Origin: Caprimulgus europaeus | Lineage: Eukaryota; Chordata; Aves; Caprimulgiformes; Caprimulgidae | Reading direction: 5' to 3' | NCBI GenBank assembly: GCA_907165065.1 | Contig: OU015525.1 | Span: forward strand, 1,141,138 to 1,205,137 | Length of the DNA stretch: 64,000 nt | Shown: piece by piece, positions 21,000 to 31,959 of the stretch | Numbering within the stretch: position 1 is the first letter of the stretch | How the letters are laid out: each line of letters starts with the position of its first letter | Translations under genes and position numbers: made by a program | Notes under the pieces: generated by a model | What the model saw: only the letters and a program-made list of their open reading frames with translations | Databases searched by the model: none | Told to the model about the DNA's origin: nothing

Positions 21000-22970
21000 A
21001 AGGTTTTGTAGCGAGGGGGTGTACGGGTGGCTTCTGTGTCAGGTTCATGAATATTCCCCCATGTTCCATAGAGAGTCTCCATGTGCCAGAAGAGGAGTTG
21101 GTGGGAAGAAGACTGAGCTGTGTGAGTAGAGGGCTTTGGCTGGGTCTCAGGAAAGAGAAGAGAGCTTTTGACCATTGGAGAAAGGGGAGATAACTTTGGT
21201 GGATCCCAGGGATGGCCAGTGGGGCAAAGTCCAACTAGAACTTAATATGGATCCATAAAAGAGGGAAGAGAAAATGTTTGTATCCCTACCTTAGCAGCAC
21301 AAGGAGGGGTAAGGAGAATCTCCATCTGTTATTGGATGTGGAGGGAAATATTTTGACAGAGGAGGAGGAAAAGCCTGAGGTATTTGATGTCTTTTTGCCT
21401 CAGTCGTTAACAGTAAGAGTACTTGTTCTGTGAGTAGGCGGCATTTTTAGCTGTTAGACAGGTCTTGGGAGCAGAGCGAATCCCCCATGATCCAAGGGGA
21501 AATGATTAGTGACCTGCTACACCACTGAGACAGTCACAGGTCTATGGGGCCAGATGGGATCCCCCCAAAGGTACTGAGGGAGCCGATGGAAGTGCTCACC
21601 AAGGCACTTGCCATCACTGATCAGCAGTGCTGGCTCACCGGGGAGGTCTCAGTGGACTGGAGGTCAGCAAATGTGACGCCAACCTACAAGAAGGGCTGGA
21701 AGAAAAATCCAGGGAATTACAGACCTGTTTGTCTGACCTTTGTGCCAGGGAAGGTGACACAGCAGATCAGGTTGAGAGCCATCACACAGCATGTGCAGGA
21801 CAACCAGGAGTCCAGGCCCAGTCAGCCTGGGTTTATTAAATGCAGGTCCTGCTTGACTGACCTGATCAGCTTCTATGACAAGGTGACCCACTTTGTGGAT
21901 GAGGGAAAGGCTGTGGATGTGGTGTACATGGACTTCAGTGAAGCCTTTGACACCATTTCCCACAGCATTCTCCTGCAGAAACTGGCTGCTCATGGCTTGG
22001 ATGGTGCAGTCTTTGCTGGGTAAAAATCTGCCCAATTGGCTGGGCCCGGAGACTTGTGGGCCGGTCCCAAGAGGTCTTCCCCAGGGCTCAGTATTGGCAC
22101 CAGCTCTGTTTATGATCTTCATCACTGATCTGGAGAAGGGTGCAGCGAATGAAAATGGGAAGGAAAAAGGACTCCAAGCCTTTTTCTGAGTAAAGCAAGC
22201 TGCTGCTTCATTATCAGTGAGAATCCACAATTCCCTTGTCCCTGGGCATCTTTGCCAGCAAGAGTTTCTGTTTTCCCTCTCTCTCATTCTCCTCTCACTG
22301 TTACATTTATTCATCTGTGTTCTCAAAGCAGTCAAGCTACACATGACGTAAAGCAGGATACTTCTTGGCACAGCCACACTTGTGGCAGTTTTCAGCCGCA
22401 TCTCAGTACACACACTCCCTCAGGTGGCCTTCCAGCCCGACCTTCTCACACATTCAGCATCTCCTGTCCTGTGGAGCTTGTTAACCTTGATCAGTCTCAA
22501 TTTATCTCCCACCTGTTCAGCACAGTTCCCACACAAGGGGATGGAGTGCACCCTCAGTGAGTTTGCAGGTGACCCCTAGTTGGGTGGGGGTGTTGATCTG
22601 CTGGAGGGTGGGAAGACTCTACAGAGGGAGCTGGACAGGCTGCATCAATGGTCCAAGGCCACCTGTGTGAGGTTCAGCAGCTGAGTGTTGGCTCCTTCAC
22701 TTGGGTCACCACAACCCCATGCAGCGCTCCAGGCTTGGGGCAGAGTGGCTGGAAAGCTGCCCGGCAGAAAAGGACCTGGGGGTGTTGGTCACCAGCCGGC
22801 TGAATGTGAGCTGGCAGTGTGCCCAGGTGGCCATGAAGGCCACCAGCATCTTGGCTTGTGTCAGCACTAGTGTGGCCAGCAGGAGCAGGGCAGTGATCGT
22901 CCTCGTGTACTGGGCACTGGTGAGGCGGCCCCTCGAGTGCTGGGTTCAGTGTTGGGTTACTCACTCCAAG
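21000..22970 (+). mobile_element. CR1 LINE, pre-RT to thumb, interrupted by an LTR-like insert
   Basis: A 159-residue open stretch at 21544-22023 covers the RT fingers and palm (GPDGIPPKVLRE; NYRPVCLTFVPGK; SCLTDLISFYDKVT; VVYMDFSEAFDTISH). RT continues to GLPQGSVLAPALF, is interrupted at 22141-22535, and resumes with MECTLSEFAGD and the thumb region to 22970. Duplicate: 46945-48915. Confidence 0.9.
22137..22539 (-). mobile_element. LTR-like insert of 395 bp in CR1, AGGG target duplication
   Basis: Insert 22141-22535 begins TG and ends CA (plus strand) and is flanked by AGGG at 22137-22140 and 22536-22539. Removing it restores continuity of CR1 RT (GATCTGGA...GGGGATGGAGTGC). A minus-strand AATAAA lies near 22305. 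The family is not known to me; strand is tentative. Confidence 0.6.
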
Positions 22971-22971
22971 A

Positions 22972-23236
22972 AAGAAGGGAGGGGTTTGGGGAAGGTGTTT
23001 GGGGATTTGTTTTTATTTCTCTGTATTCTAATCTGGCATTGATTTGTAATCAATTAAATTAATCTCTTTAAGTCAAGTCTGTTTTGCCTGTGATGGCAGC
23101 TGGTGAGTGATATCCCTGTCCTTGTCTCAACTGAAGAATCATTTATCATAATTTCTCTCCCTTCTCTTGTTGAGGAGCGGGAGTGATAGAGCAGCTTGGT
23201 GGGCACTTGGTGTCCAGCCATGGTCAACTCACCACA
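22972..23236 (+). mobile_element. ERVL-type LTR 3' portion
   Basis: GGGGTTTGGGGAAGGTG, an AT-rich stretch, AAGTCTGTTTTGCC and the GAGGAGCGGGAGTGATAGAG terminus ending CA at 23236. It is joined directly to a CR1 thumb region. Repeated at 29100-29355 and 48917-49181. Confidence 0.7.
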
Positions 23237-23560
23237 GAGCCCCATCTCCACAGCAGAGCAGGGTCACAGGCTTGTTCCTGCACGTGGTCCCCAGTGCCCC
23301 ATGCTGTGCCTCAGGGACCCCCCAGTGAGGAGGATGGTGACCTCACCCAGGGGCTTTGTGTGTGACCTGAGAGCAGAGGGCTGGTGGCTTGGGGTCCCCT
23401 GCACAGTTGTTCCAGTGACCCTGCAGCAGGGAGGTTGTTGTTCTGGAGCCCCCCTGCATGGGTGAGTGTGGGACCCTGCAGTGAAGAGGGGCTGGTGGCC
23501 TGGGGATCTGTGCCAAGGGATGAGTTGGGGACCCCGTAGCAAGGTGAGTCCATGGCCTGG
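23237..23560. repeat. Unidentified post-LTR repeat
   Basis: Same family and same junction as 6539; shorter here, stopping at the conserved CATGTGCTGTGG spacer module. Confidence 0.55.
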
Positions 23561-23689
23561 GAACTCAGTGAGATCATCCCATGGCATCATGTGCTGTGGT
23601 TTGTGGGTGTGTTGTGAGGAAGGGGCCCCATTTCCCCAGAGCCCTGGAAGGCTGCTCTGGGCTTTGGAGTTGTGCTGGACGTGAGGCGC

Positions 23690-24140
23690 TGCCCCTTCCA
23701 TGGCGTTGGGTCCCTCCCTGCCTTGATCCCAGCTCGTTCAGCCTGTCTTTAGGCCTGGCCGTTGCCGGTGGGTGTGGTGTGTGGGGGTCTTGGTGCCCCT
23801 GTTGCTTGTGAGGTTGGAGGTGGGAGAAAGGAGGCTGCCTGTTTGGGCTGGTGCCCCCTTGTTGGCGTCCCTGGGGGCGGCAGTGGCAGCAGGCAGAGCA
23901 GGGCTGTTTGGCAGAGCCGGCCGTTGTCCTGGCAGCCCTGCTTCAGAGCTGGCAAGCCCTGTGCTGTGGGACGCCCTGCCATGCTCCCCAAAGGCCTGTG
24001 CTGGCCCCTCCGTAGCGCTGCCCTTGGCTGGGGCCGGCACGTTTGCAGCCTGGGCTCTGGCAGGACACAGTGCTGGGATTGGGGCCTGCTGCGTCCAAGG
24101 AAGACTGGCAGAGCTTTTGCAAGGTGTGGAGAACAAGGCT
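23690..24140. other. GC-rich spacer, no supported gene
   Basis: High GC with long open frames on both strands and no domain I recognise. It is duplicated at 49495-49945 with indels. Part resembles the spacer between gene 2 and its upstream CR1 tail (ACGTTTGCAGCCTGGGCTC). Confidence 0.5.
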
Positions 24141-24535
24141 TAGGAGGAGTGGTTGAGGGAACTGGGGGTGTTTAGTTTGCAGAAGGCGACTGAGGGGAGA
24201 AGAGAGCGCTCTCTACAGCTGCCTGCAATCCAGTTCCAGTGACGTGGCTGTCGGTCCGTTCTCTGCAGGAACAAGAGCAAACAGCCTCGAGTTGCACCAG
24301 GGGAGGTTTGGGTTGGACATGAGGGAAAATTCAATCACCAAAGGGTTATTAATCATTGGAAGAGGCTTCCCAGGGAAGTGGTTGAGTCACCATGGCGGGA
24401 GGTATTTAAAAGAGGTGGAGACATGGCCCCTGGGGACATGGTTTAGTGGTGGATTTGGTGGCGTGAGGTTAACGCCTGGAGTCGATCCTGTTCCAAGTCT
24501 TTTCCAAGCGCAGTGACTCTGTGATTGTGTGTGGG
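24140..24535 (+). mobile_element. CR1 LINE 3' end
   Basis: CR1 tail (GTGGTTGAGGGAACTGGGGG; GGAGGTATTTAAAAGAGG; GTGACTCTGTGATTGTGTG). Duplicate at 49942-50340. Confidence 0.85.
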
Positions 24536-24539
24536 GCAC

Positions 24540-25080
24540 CCTGCAAGGGCAGGGGAGTTTGTGGAGAGGCCTTTGAGTGTGGCGAGAGGCAGAGGGGGAG
24601 CATCAGGCAGAGGAGGTGGTGAGCCAGGGCCTTTGGGGTGTTTCCTTGGGGTGAGTGCCGAGGGCTGAGGCCTCTTGTGTGCACAGTGGCTGAGAGGCAG
24701 CCAGAGGCTTTGGAGCTGGGCGAGGGCGTTGGAGGCGAGCACGCTGCACGGGGCTGCAGAGCCCAGGCCCTGGTGCTGGTGGCTGCGTGCCGGGGGGTTG
24801 CTGAATGGCAAGGCCTGCCCCAGCTCAGCCCCGGGGAGGGCTGCGCAGGCTGTTTTGCAGGCGAGCTGTTCTGGTGGCTGAGGAAGATGAAAGGCGCTCA
24901 TCAGGAGTGCTGAGCCACTGGATGTTCCCAGGTCCATGGGGCCTGACGGGCTGCAGCCAGGAATGCTGAGGGAGCTGGCTGATGTCCTTGGGAGGCGCCT
25001 CTGGATGGGCTTGGAAAGATCCTGGTGCCTGGGAGCAGTTCCTCAAGGCTGGAAGAGAGCTGCTCGCTCTCATGTATAGA
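24540..25080. other. GC-rich spacer with a short CR1 piece
   Basis: 24540-24930 is unrecognised GC-rich sequence. 24935-25030 resembles the CR1 pre-RT phrase (GGTCCATGGGGCCTGACGGG; GAGGGAGCTGGCTGATGT). Duplicate at 50345-50890. Confidence 0.45.
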
Positions 25081-25187
25081 AGATCAAGGGAAAGCATCTG
25101 GGTAAAGAAGTAGAGGTTGGTGGGCATGAGCATGTCCTCATTTCTGGTCAAGGAGAAGGAGAAAACCCTCATGGAAGACTTTGCCAA

Positions 25188-25815
25188 TGTCACCAAAATG
25201 GGGAATAAACTCCTGAACACCAGTGTAGCCGTAAGCAGCAGCACTTCTGTACTGCAACACTGGATGCACAGGGGATCGCTCCACCTCTCCTGGGTACTGA
25301 CTCGTCTCTCCAGGAAAGCTTTATACAATCAAAATATGCATATTCATTACTTTTCCAAGAAGTCATTAACATATTCATTACATATCCAGGAACTTATTAA
25401 TTTATGTCAATGTCCCTTTGGCATGCGCTCTCTCTCTCTCTGGTGGTCGTCACGGTCTTCTGGTGGTCGTTGTCACCGTGTCCTTTGGTTGTACTTTTCC
25501 TTTGTGCATCCTCAGTTCTTTCCTGGGCCTGTTTCCAGCACTTCTGTCTCCCTTGTCCCAAGGAGTTGGCTCAACACCTTCTCTTGTCACATCCCAGTGG
25601 TCAGTAAAACAAAGAGTCTTATTGCTTCTAGGAACATTAAGGGAATAAATGTTGATTTCTGAAATTCTCTGATGAAGATACATTGTTCTTAACTCCAGCA
25701 TTAATTGTTACTGATAATGTTTAATGTTTAATCAGTGTTAATGATTAGAACAGACCTGGGACTTTGCAGTCTCTTCTTGGTGAGGTTTCTGTGATTGCCT
25801 AGTTCAAACCTAACA
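25188..25815 (-). mobile_element. LTR-like element, 628 bp, minus strand
   Basis: On the minus strand it starts TGTTAGGTTTGAAC and ends TTTTGGTGACA, with a TGTATAAAGC TATA-like box, an R/U5-like GAGTCAGTACCCAGG and GTACAGAAGTGCTGCTG stretch. The duplicate at 50999-51626 has exactly the same length. I see no clear target duplication, so termini are tentative. Confidence 0.6.
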
Positions 25816-26372
25816 ATTCTAACACAACTGAAATCAGATGGAACTCCATGTGCAAAGGCAGCAAAGCCTTTTTCATTGTGAGGGTGGTGAAAGAGTGGAG
25901 GAGGTGGTGGAATCTCCATCCTGGGAGATACTGAAAACCTGACTGGCCATGGTCCTGGACAACCTGCTCTGGCTGTCCCTGCTTGAGCAGGTGGGTAGAA
26001 GCACGAGCTCTCCAGAGGTTCCTGCCACACTACGTGGTTCAGTGATTCTGTTTGGTGGGAGGGCTGGAGAGCCATGCTGGGGAAGAGAGTCAGTGAACCA
26101 TAAGCAGGCACTGGGAGCTGTGGTCAGAGTTGTGCACAGGGGATCGTTGTGGTGTTGAAGTCTTTGTTTGACCAAGTGATGATCTTGTGCACCCTCAGGT
26201 GCCAGTCTGTGTTGTTGTTGCTTGTGTTGTCATATTTTATAGGAGACGTGTTGTGGCCTTTTTCCACACACCCTGATGGCCTCTTGAGCCCTGGTTTTCT
26301 GCTGGGTGAGGCTGAAAGAAGGTTGGGAGAAAAAAGGAAGTGGAGACGTCTCAGGCTGGGATGCAGGAGAAC

Positions 26373-26378
26373 TTTATT
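26373..26378 (-). terminator. Polyadenylation signal AATAAA, gene 6
   Basis: Class B 3' UTR, about 433 nt after the stop. Confidence 0.8.
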
Positions 26379-26810
26379 GAGAGAAAAATGAAGTGAAATA
26401 GCAGAAGCACCAAGTGGAAGAGAGCTGACGTGAGGTGCAAGTAGGATGAGCATCAGCCGAGGTCTGTGCAGTAGATCTTCCCAGATCCCCAAGGTCTGCC
26501 TGGCCTGCAGTGGGAGCAGCACACCAGAAGTCACCCGTGGTCCTTGGCTTGTGAGAAGGTGGTAGCAGCGCAGAGTAGTGGCCATCGAAGAAGGAGCGAT
26601 GCAGAGCAGGAAATGGGAAGAGGATTCTATGGAGAATGTTTCAAGGATGCCTGGGCTGCCCTGTTCCCTGCTTCTTGATAGTTTTGTGCCATCAGAAGAA
26701 GAACTCTGGATGATGAGGTTGTGTGCCAGCATTAGAATGAAGGTGCGTCCTCAGTCCATGGCGTGGCTGTCAGGTGTGGGTGTTTGGTGTGAGGGGAGGT
26801 GGCAGGAGCC

Positions 26811-27119
26811 TTAGCAGGGGTAGCAGCCCCTTCTGGCGCCGAAGCAGCCCAGGCCTCCGAAGCCGTAGCCGTAGCCGAAGGCTCCAGAGGAGATGGGCAC
26901 TCCCTGGGAGCTGAGGGCGCTGCCCACGGCAGCCGATGAGGAGGATCCGACGGCGGTGTTCTGGGGGAAGGAGCTGAGGATGGGTCCTGGCAGGGTGACC
27001 AGCACGGTGGAAGGCTGGATGAGGACTGTGGAGTCCTGGCACTGCCTGACACAGGGCTCGTTGCAGCTGTTGGCCAGCGGGGCAGGACGGCAGGAGCCGC
27101 AGAGGTCGTAGCAGGCCAT
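26811..27119 (-). CDS. Feather-type beta-keratin, gene 6 (most divergent copy)
   Basis: Intact 102-residue copy with four departures from gene 2: R11, L33, S37-T38 ([11 protein letters not shown]) and I76 (GVPISS). The L33-S37-T38 set is shared only with gene 9, which has P11; R11 is shared with genes 1, 4, 11 and 13. Its duplication partner is gene 11 (R11, T33, PPP), so the L33-S37-T38 patch was gained by one of them after duplication, most simply by conversion from a gene-9-like donor. Homology with other upstream regions stops right after GCAGCTTTCAAG at 27594. TATA altered. Confidence 0.96.
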   Translation of the reverse strand: MACYDLCGSCRPAPLANSCNEPCVRQCQDSTVLIQPSTVLVTLPGPILSSFPQNTAVGSSSSAAVGSALSSQGVPISSGAFGYGYGFGGLGCFGARRGCYPC

Positions 27120-27347
27120 GTGTGTGGTGTGGAGGGGCCCTGGAAGAGAGGGTGTTGAGCAAGCGGAGGGGCGTGGGGGTGCGAGGGGCGGTGTTGCAGG
27201 AGGGCGAGGGGTTAGGGAGGGCTGGTGTGGGGCTGTGGGGAGCGTGGCGGTGGGGAGGCGTGAGGGCTGGTGAGGCTGGGGCAGAGCGTGCTGGAAGAGA
27301 GGGGCCAGGTGGGGCAGGAGCAGGAGGGGCAGGGGGTTGAGGCTCAC

Positions 27348-27453
27348 CTTGTTGAGCGCGGAGGAGAAGGCGTGAGGAGAAGTGTGTGAGGGAGGGAGGC
27401 GCGGGGCCGGTTTGATTCTGGTCCCCGAGGGGCGGGACAGCCTTTGCGCATGC
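27348..27453 (-). promoter_or_regulatory. Core promoter and noncoding exon 1, gene 6 (TATA altered)
   Basis: The TATA position 27411-27417 reads AATCAAA. Confidence 0.7.
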
Positions 27454-27745
27454 CGGCATTTGGCAGCAAGCGGCTGTTCCGTGCCCCAGCTGGACATGGA
27501 GGAATGAGGTGGGGAGTGTTTTCCTGCCCACAACGCTGCTTTTCATGGCCTTCTCTTGAGGCCGTGTCCCTGTGGCCCTGGCGGCAGCTTTCAAGGGAGA
27601 AAATTGGAGGCCACATTCTTGGTGTCGATGGCCGTGTCAGGGCGAGCAGCAGACGCGGCCAAAGCGCAGGAGAGGGGCGGTGTGGTCAGTGAGGTGTCAT
27701 CCCGTGGCATCGTGTGCTGTGGTTTGCGGGTGTGTTGCGACCAGG

Positions 27746-28679
27746 AGGTCTGTGGTGGTTTAACCACAGGAGGACCGTGCTGTCCTGCACACACTCCCCC
27801 ACCCAGTGAGATGGGAAGGGAATCACAACCAAGGGGCATGGATTAGGATGAGGACAGGGACCAGTCACTGACCAGTGATGGTCACGGGCAAAACAGAGTC
27901 AGCTTGGGGAAGAAAAGTCATTTTAATTCGTTGCTGTTCATCTGAGTAACGCAGTGAGACATAACAACCACATCTTGCACCACCTTCCCCCCACCCCTCC
28001 CTTCTTCTTGGGCTCAAATCACTTTGCTCCCCATTTCTCTTCCTTCCCCCCCCAGCAGCACAGGGAGCAGGGAATGGGGGTTCAGCCAGTTTTCCAATGC
28101 CGCTCTTGCAGGCATGAAAGTCCAGGAACAAGATGTTCCAGAGCAATATTCCCATGGAGTCACAGTCCTCTTTGGGCTCAGCTCCCAACTCCAGTGTGGG
28201 GACATCCACAGGCTGCAGACTCACCCCGCTGCTCTGGGGGTCCACACCCGCTCTGGCATTGAGCGTCTCTGGGGTCTCAGTTCAGTCGCGCTTACCCTCA
28301 GGCTCAGCTCTTCTGCTCCAGCGTGGAGTCCTCCATGGCCTACACGTGGGCATCTGCTCCGCTGTTGAACCCCCATGGGCTGCAGAGACCTCCTTTGCCT
28401 TCTCCTACTCTGTGAGGTTAAACTGGGTGTCTGAGGTTCTGTCCTCCCCCTCCTCCTCCTTCCTCCTGGCAATGAAGCTCTCTCTGTGTTCAGGCCGATG
28501 GTCTTTTGTTCAGGTCAATGGCTTCTCTTCCTGGTTCAGCCCACCTTCCTCTTTTCAAGAGAGTCCTTCCCCTCACAAATATGGATTCACAGAGGCGTTT
28601 CTCTGTTGCTCATTGGCTCAGGCTGGGCTGGGGGCTACACCTTGGAGCCAAGGGAGCTCTCAAAGCTTATCACAAGGTG
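27746..28679 (-). mobile_element. Solo LTR, 924 bp, imperfect 5-bp target duplication
   Basis: LTR 27751-28674. On the minus strand it starts TGTGATAAGCTTTGAGAG and ends AACCACCACA. Flanks are AGGTC (27746-27750) and AGGTG (28675-28679), four of five bases alike. It contains GGGCAAAACAGAGTCAGC, typical of bird ERVL-like LTRs. It lies about 300 bp upstream of the gene 6 promoter region and is absent from the gene 11 duplicate. Confidence 0.7.
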
Positions 28680-28776
28680 ACCTCTTCCCCCACTACAAAC
28701 AACGATCCCCCCACTCACATGAATCCAACACATACCACTAGTTGTGTGATTACCCAGCATATTGAGCTTGAGGACA

Positions 28777-29100
28777 GGCTGGGTTGATGTAGTGAGGCCA
28801 ACTGTGTGAGGTTCAACAAGGCTGAGTTGTGGCTCCTGCACTTGGGTCACCACAACCCCATGCAGCGCTCCAGGCTTGGGGCAGAGTGGCTGGAAAGCTG
28901 CCCGGCAGAAAAGGACCTGGGGGTGTTGGTCGCCAGCCGGCTGAATGTGAGCTGGCAGTGTGCCCAGGTGGCCATGAAGGCCACCAGCATCTTGGCTTGT
29001 GTCAGCACTAGTGTGGCTAGCAGGAGCAGGGCAGTGATTGTCCTTGTGTACTGGGCACTGGTGAGGCGGCCCCTCGAGTGCTGGGTTCAGTGTTGGGTTA
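28777..29100 (+). mobile_element. CR1 LINE thumb-region fragment
   Basis: [20 protein letters not shown] through LECWVQCWVTHSK, nearly identical to 22680-22970 and 32700-32930, then joined to the LTR 3' portion. Confidence 0.85.
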
Positions 29101-29355
29101 CTCACTCCAAGATAGAAGGGAGGGGTTTGGGGAAGGTGTTTTGGGATTTGTTTTTATTTCTCAGGATTGTTCTGTGACATTGATTTTTAATCAATTAAAT
29201 TAATTTCCCTAAGTTGTGTGATGAAATTTGTAAGTGATCTCCCTTTCTTTACCTTGGAAACTTGTCATAACGTCTCTCCAGTGTCCAGTTGAGGAGCGGG
29301 AGTGATAGAGCAGCTTGGTGGGCACTTGGTGTCCAGCCAAGGTCAACCCAGCACA
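29100..29355 (+). mobile_element. ERVL-type LTR 3' portion
   Basis: Same junction with CR1 and same CA terminus as 22972-23236. Confidence 0.7.
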
Positions 29356-29840
29356 GAGACTCATCTCCAGAGCAGAGCAGGGTCACAGGCTTGTTCCTGT
29401 ACGTGGTCCCCAGTGCCCCATGCTGTGCCTCAGGGACCCCCCAGTGAGGAGGATGGTGACCTCACCCAGGGGCTTTGTGTGTGACCTGAGAGCAGAGGGC
29501 TGGTGGCTCGGGGTCCCCTGCACAGTTGTTCCAGTGACCCTGCAGCAGGGAGGTTGTTGTTCTGGAGTCCTCCTGCATGGGTGAGTGTGAGACCCTGCAG
29601 TGAAGAGGGGCTGGTGGCCTGAGGATCTGTGCCAAGGGATGAGTTGGGGACCCCATAGCAAGGTGAGTCCATGGCCTGGGGACTCCCATGGAGGAGGAAT
29701 GGGGACCGTGCAGCCAGGTGGGCAGTGCGTCAGGGAGCCACACTTGAGTCAGGGAAGGTGGGTGGTGACTTGGGTACCTGGCATTGGGTGTCCAGGGTCC
29801 TGGGAGCAAGGGGGGATGGAGACATGGGACCAGCCAGTGG
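29356..29840. repeat. Unidentified post-LTR repeat, gene 7 3' side
   Basis: Nearly identical to 6539-7016 except that a 39-bp piece containing a GTGTGA/TCACAC inverted repeat (7017-7032) is absent here. Confidence 0.55.
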
Positions 29841-30194
29841 TGGGTGCAGTGGCTCTGGGACACCTCAGCAAGGGGGGAAGATGCCAAGACTCTGAAGAGA
29901 GTTAGTGGAGTGTGTGCCATGCCAGGGAGATGTTGTCAAAGGTGTGTGCAGGGAGCGTTGTGATGTTGATGCTTTTGTTAGAGGAAGTGCTGGTCTTGTG
30001 TCCCATTGTGGAAGCTCCCAGGTGCCAGTCAGTGGTGTTGCTGGTTGTGTTGGGATATTTTGTAGGAGAGGTCTTGTGGCCCCTTTCCACCCACCCCGAT
30101 GACCTCTGGAGCCGTGAGTTTTTGCCAGGCGAGGCTGAAGTGCTTTGAGATCCGAAAAGAAGTGGAGGAGTCTCAGGCTTGGATGCAGGAGAAC

Positions 30195-30200
30195 TTTATT
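30195..30200 (-). terminator. Polyadenylation signal AATAAA, gene 7
   Basis: Class B 3' UTR, 438 nt as in gene 3. Confidence 0.8.
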
Positions 30201-30637
30201 GACAGAAACCAAAGTGAAAAAGCAGGAACACCAAGTGTATGGGAGCTGCTGTGAGATGCAAGTAGGACGACTCTCAGAAGAGATCCGTGCAGTAGATTTT
30301 GCCAGAGCTCCAAGGCCTACCTGGCCCACACAGGTAGCACCACACCAGAGATTGCCCATGGTCCTTGGCTTGTAAGAAGGTGGTTGCAGTGGGGAAGCGT
30401 GGACACAGCAGAAAGAGTGATGCAGAGAAGGAAATGGGAGAAGAGGAGGACTTCTATGGAGAATGTTTCCTGGCTGCCTGGGCAGGCTCCATCCCTTCTT
30501 CTTGCCTCTTTGGTTCCTTCAGAAGAGGAACCCTGGTTGATGGGGTTGTGTGCCAAGACTAGAATGAAGGTGCGTCCTCAGTCCATGGCGTGGCTGTCAG
30601 GTGTGGGTGTTTGGTGTGAGGGGAGGTGGCAGGAGCC

Positions 30638-30946
30638 TTAGCAGGGGTAGCAGCCCCTTCTGGCGCCGAAGCAGCCCAGGCCTCCGAAGCCGTAGCCGTA
30701 GCCGAAGGCTCCAGAGGAGACGGGCACTCCCTGGGAGCTGAGGGTGCTGCCCACGGCAGCCGATGAGGAGGATCCGACGGCGGTGTTCTGGGGGAAGGAG
30801 CTGAGGATGGGTCCTGGCAGGGTGACCAGCACGGTGGAAGGCTGGATGGTGACTGTGGAGTCCTGGCACTGCCTGACACAGGGCTCGTTGCAGCTGTTGG
30901 CCAGCGGGGCGGGTGGGCAGGAGCCGCAGAGGTCGTAGCAGGCCAT
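30638..30946 (-). CDS. Feather-type beta-keratin, gene 7
   Basis: Intact 102-residue copy with P11, T33, S37-T38 ([10 protein letters not shown]) and Thr at 68 (VGSTLSSQG) in place of Ala, seen in no other copy. Its 3' side duplicates that of gene 3, while its 5' side (to about 32940) duplicates that of gene 12 at offset 27040. It is therefore a junction between two block types within a homogenised gene. TATA altered. Confidence 0.96.
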   Translation of the reverse strand: MACYDLCGSCPPAPLANSCNEPCVRQCQDSTVTIQPSTVLVTLPGPILSSFPQNTAVGSSSSAAVGSTLSSQGVPVSSGAFGYGYGFGGLGCFGARRGCYPC

Positions 30947-31174
30947 GTGTGTGGTGTGGAGGGGCCCTGGAAGAGAGGGTGTTGAGCAAGCGGAGGGGCG
31001 TGGGGGTGCAAGGGGCGGTGTTGCAGGAGGGCGAGGGGTTAGGGAGGGCTGGTGTGGGGCTGTGGGGAGCGTGGCGGTGGGGAGGCGTGAGGGCTGGTGA
31101 GGCTGGGGCAGAGCGTGCTGGAAGAGAGGGGCCAGGTGGGGCAGGAGCAGGAGGGGCAGGGGGTTGAGGCTCAC

Positions 31175-31280
31175 CTTGTTGAGCGCGGAGGAGAAGGCGT
31201 GAGGAGAAGTGTGTGAGGGAGGGAGGCGCGGGGCCGGTTTGATTCTGGTCCCCGAGGGGCGGGACAGCCTTTGCGCATGC
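31175..31280 (-). promoter_or_regulatory. Core promoter and noncoding exon 1, gene 7 (TATA altered)
   Basis: The TATA position 31238-31244 reads AATCAAA. Confidence 0.7.
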
Positions 31281-31959
31281 CGGCATTTTGCAGCAAGCGG
31301 CTGTTCCGTGCCCCAGCTGGACATGGAGGAATGAGGTGGGGAGTGTTTTCCTTCCCACAACGCTGCTTTTCATGGCCTTCTCTTGAGGCCGTGTCCCTGT
31401 GGCCCTGGCGGCAGCTTTCAAGTGCCAGTGGGTGTTTGGGAGGGTTTTCACGGAATCTGTGTGTCAGGGCATTTGGCAGACACAGCCAAAGGACATGAGA
31501 TGATGTCATCTTGTGGCACTCGTGTGCTGTGGTTTGTGGGTGTCTTGTCACGAGGGGATCTCGCTTCATCACCATCCTGGCAGGCTGGAGGTGTGCTGGG
31601 TGTTAGGGGTTCCTGTTTCATTGTGTTTTATCCCTCTTCACCTCACTGCCATCTCACTTTGCCTGTCTTTACCCCTGGCTGTTCCCATTGGGTGAGGTCT
31701 GTGAGTGTCTTGGTGCCCCTCTTGCCTGTAAGGTTGTAGCTGACTGCACTGGTTCTACGTGTCAAGGTTTTGGTAACAAGGAGGCTTCAAGGGTGGCTCC
31801 TGTGAGCGGTTCATGAAGATTCCCCCATGTTCAATAGAGATTCTCCATGGGCTGAGTGATGTGCTGGGTGGGAGGAAGATAGAACAGAGATCTTGTGTGT
31901 GAACAGAGAGCTTCTCCTGTACCTCAGAGAAAAAAACAAAATGAGAATTTATGGCCTTT

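Larger units (their letters stand above)
19200..27740. repeat. Segmental duplication, copy 1 (genes 5 and 6)
   Basis: Colinear with 45150-53940 at offsets of 25.80-26.20 kb (gene 5 to 10: 25949; gene 6 to 11: 26205). The offset changes because copy 2 lacks a piece near 23530-23680 and has about 400 bp more after 51630. Confidence 0.9.

Noticed and set aside
23762-24175. Overlapping long frames on both strands in a GC-rich spacer
   Set aside because: Both strands are open and the duplicate at 49564 carries indels; no domain is recognisable.
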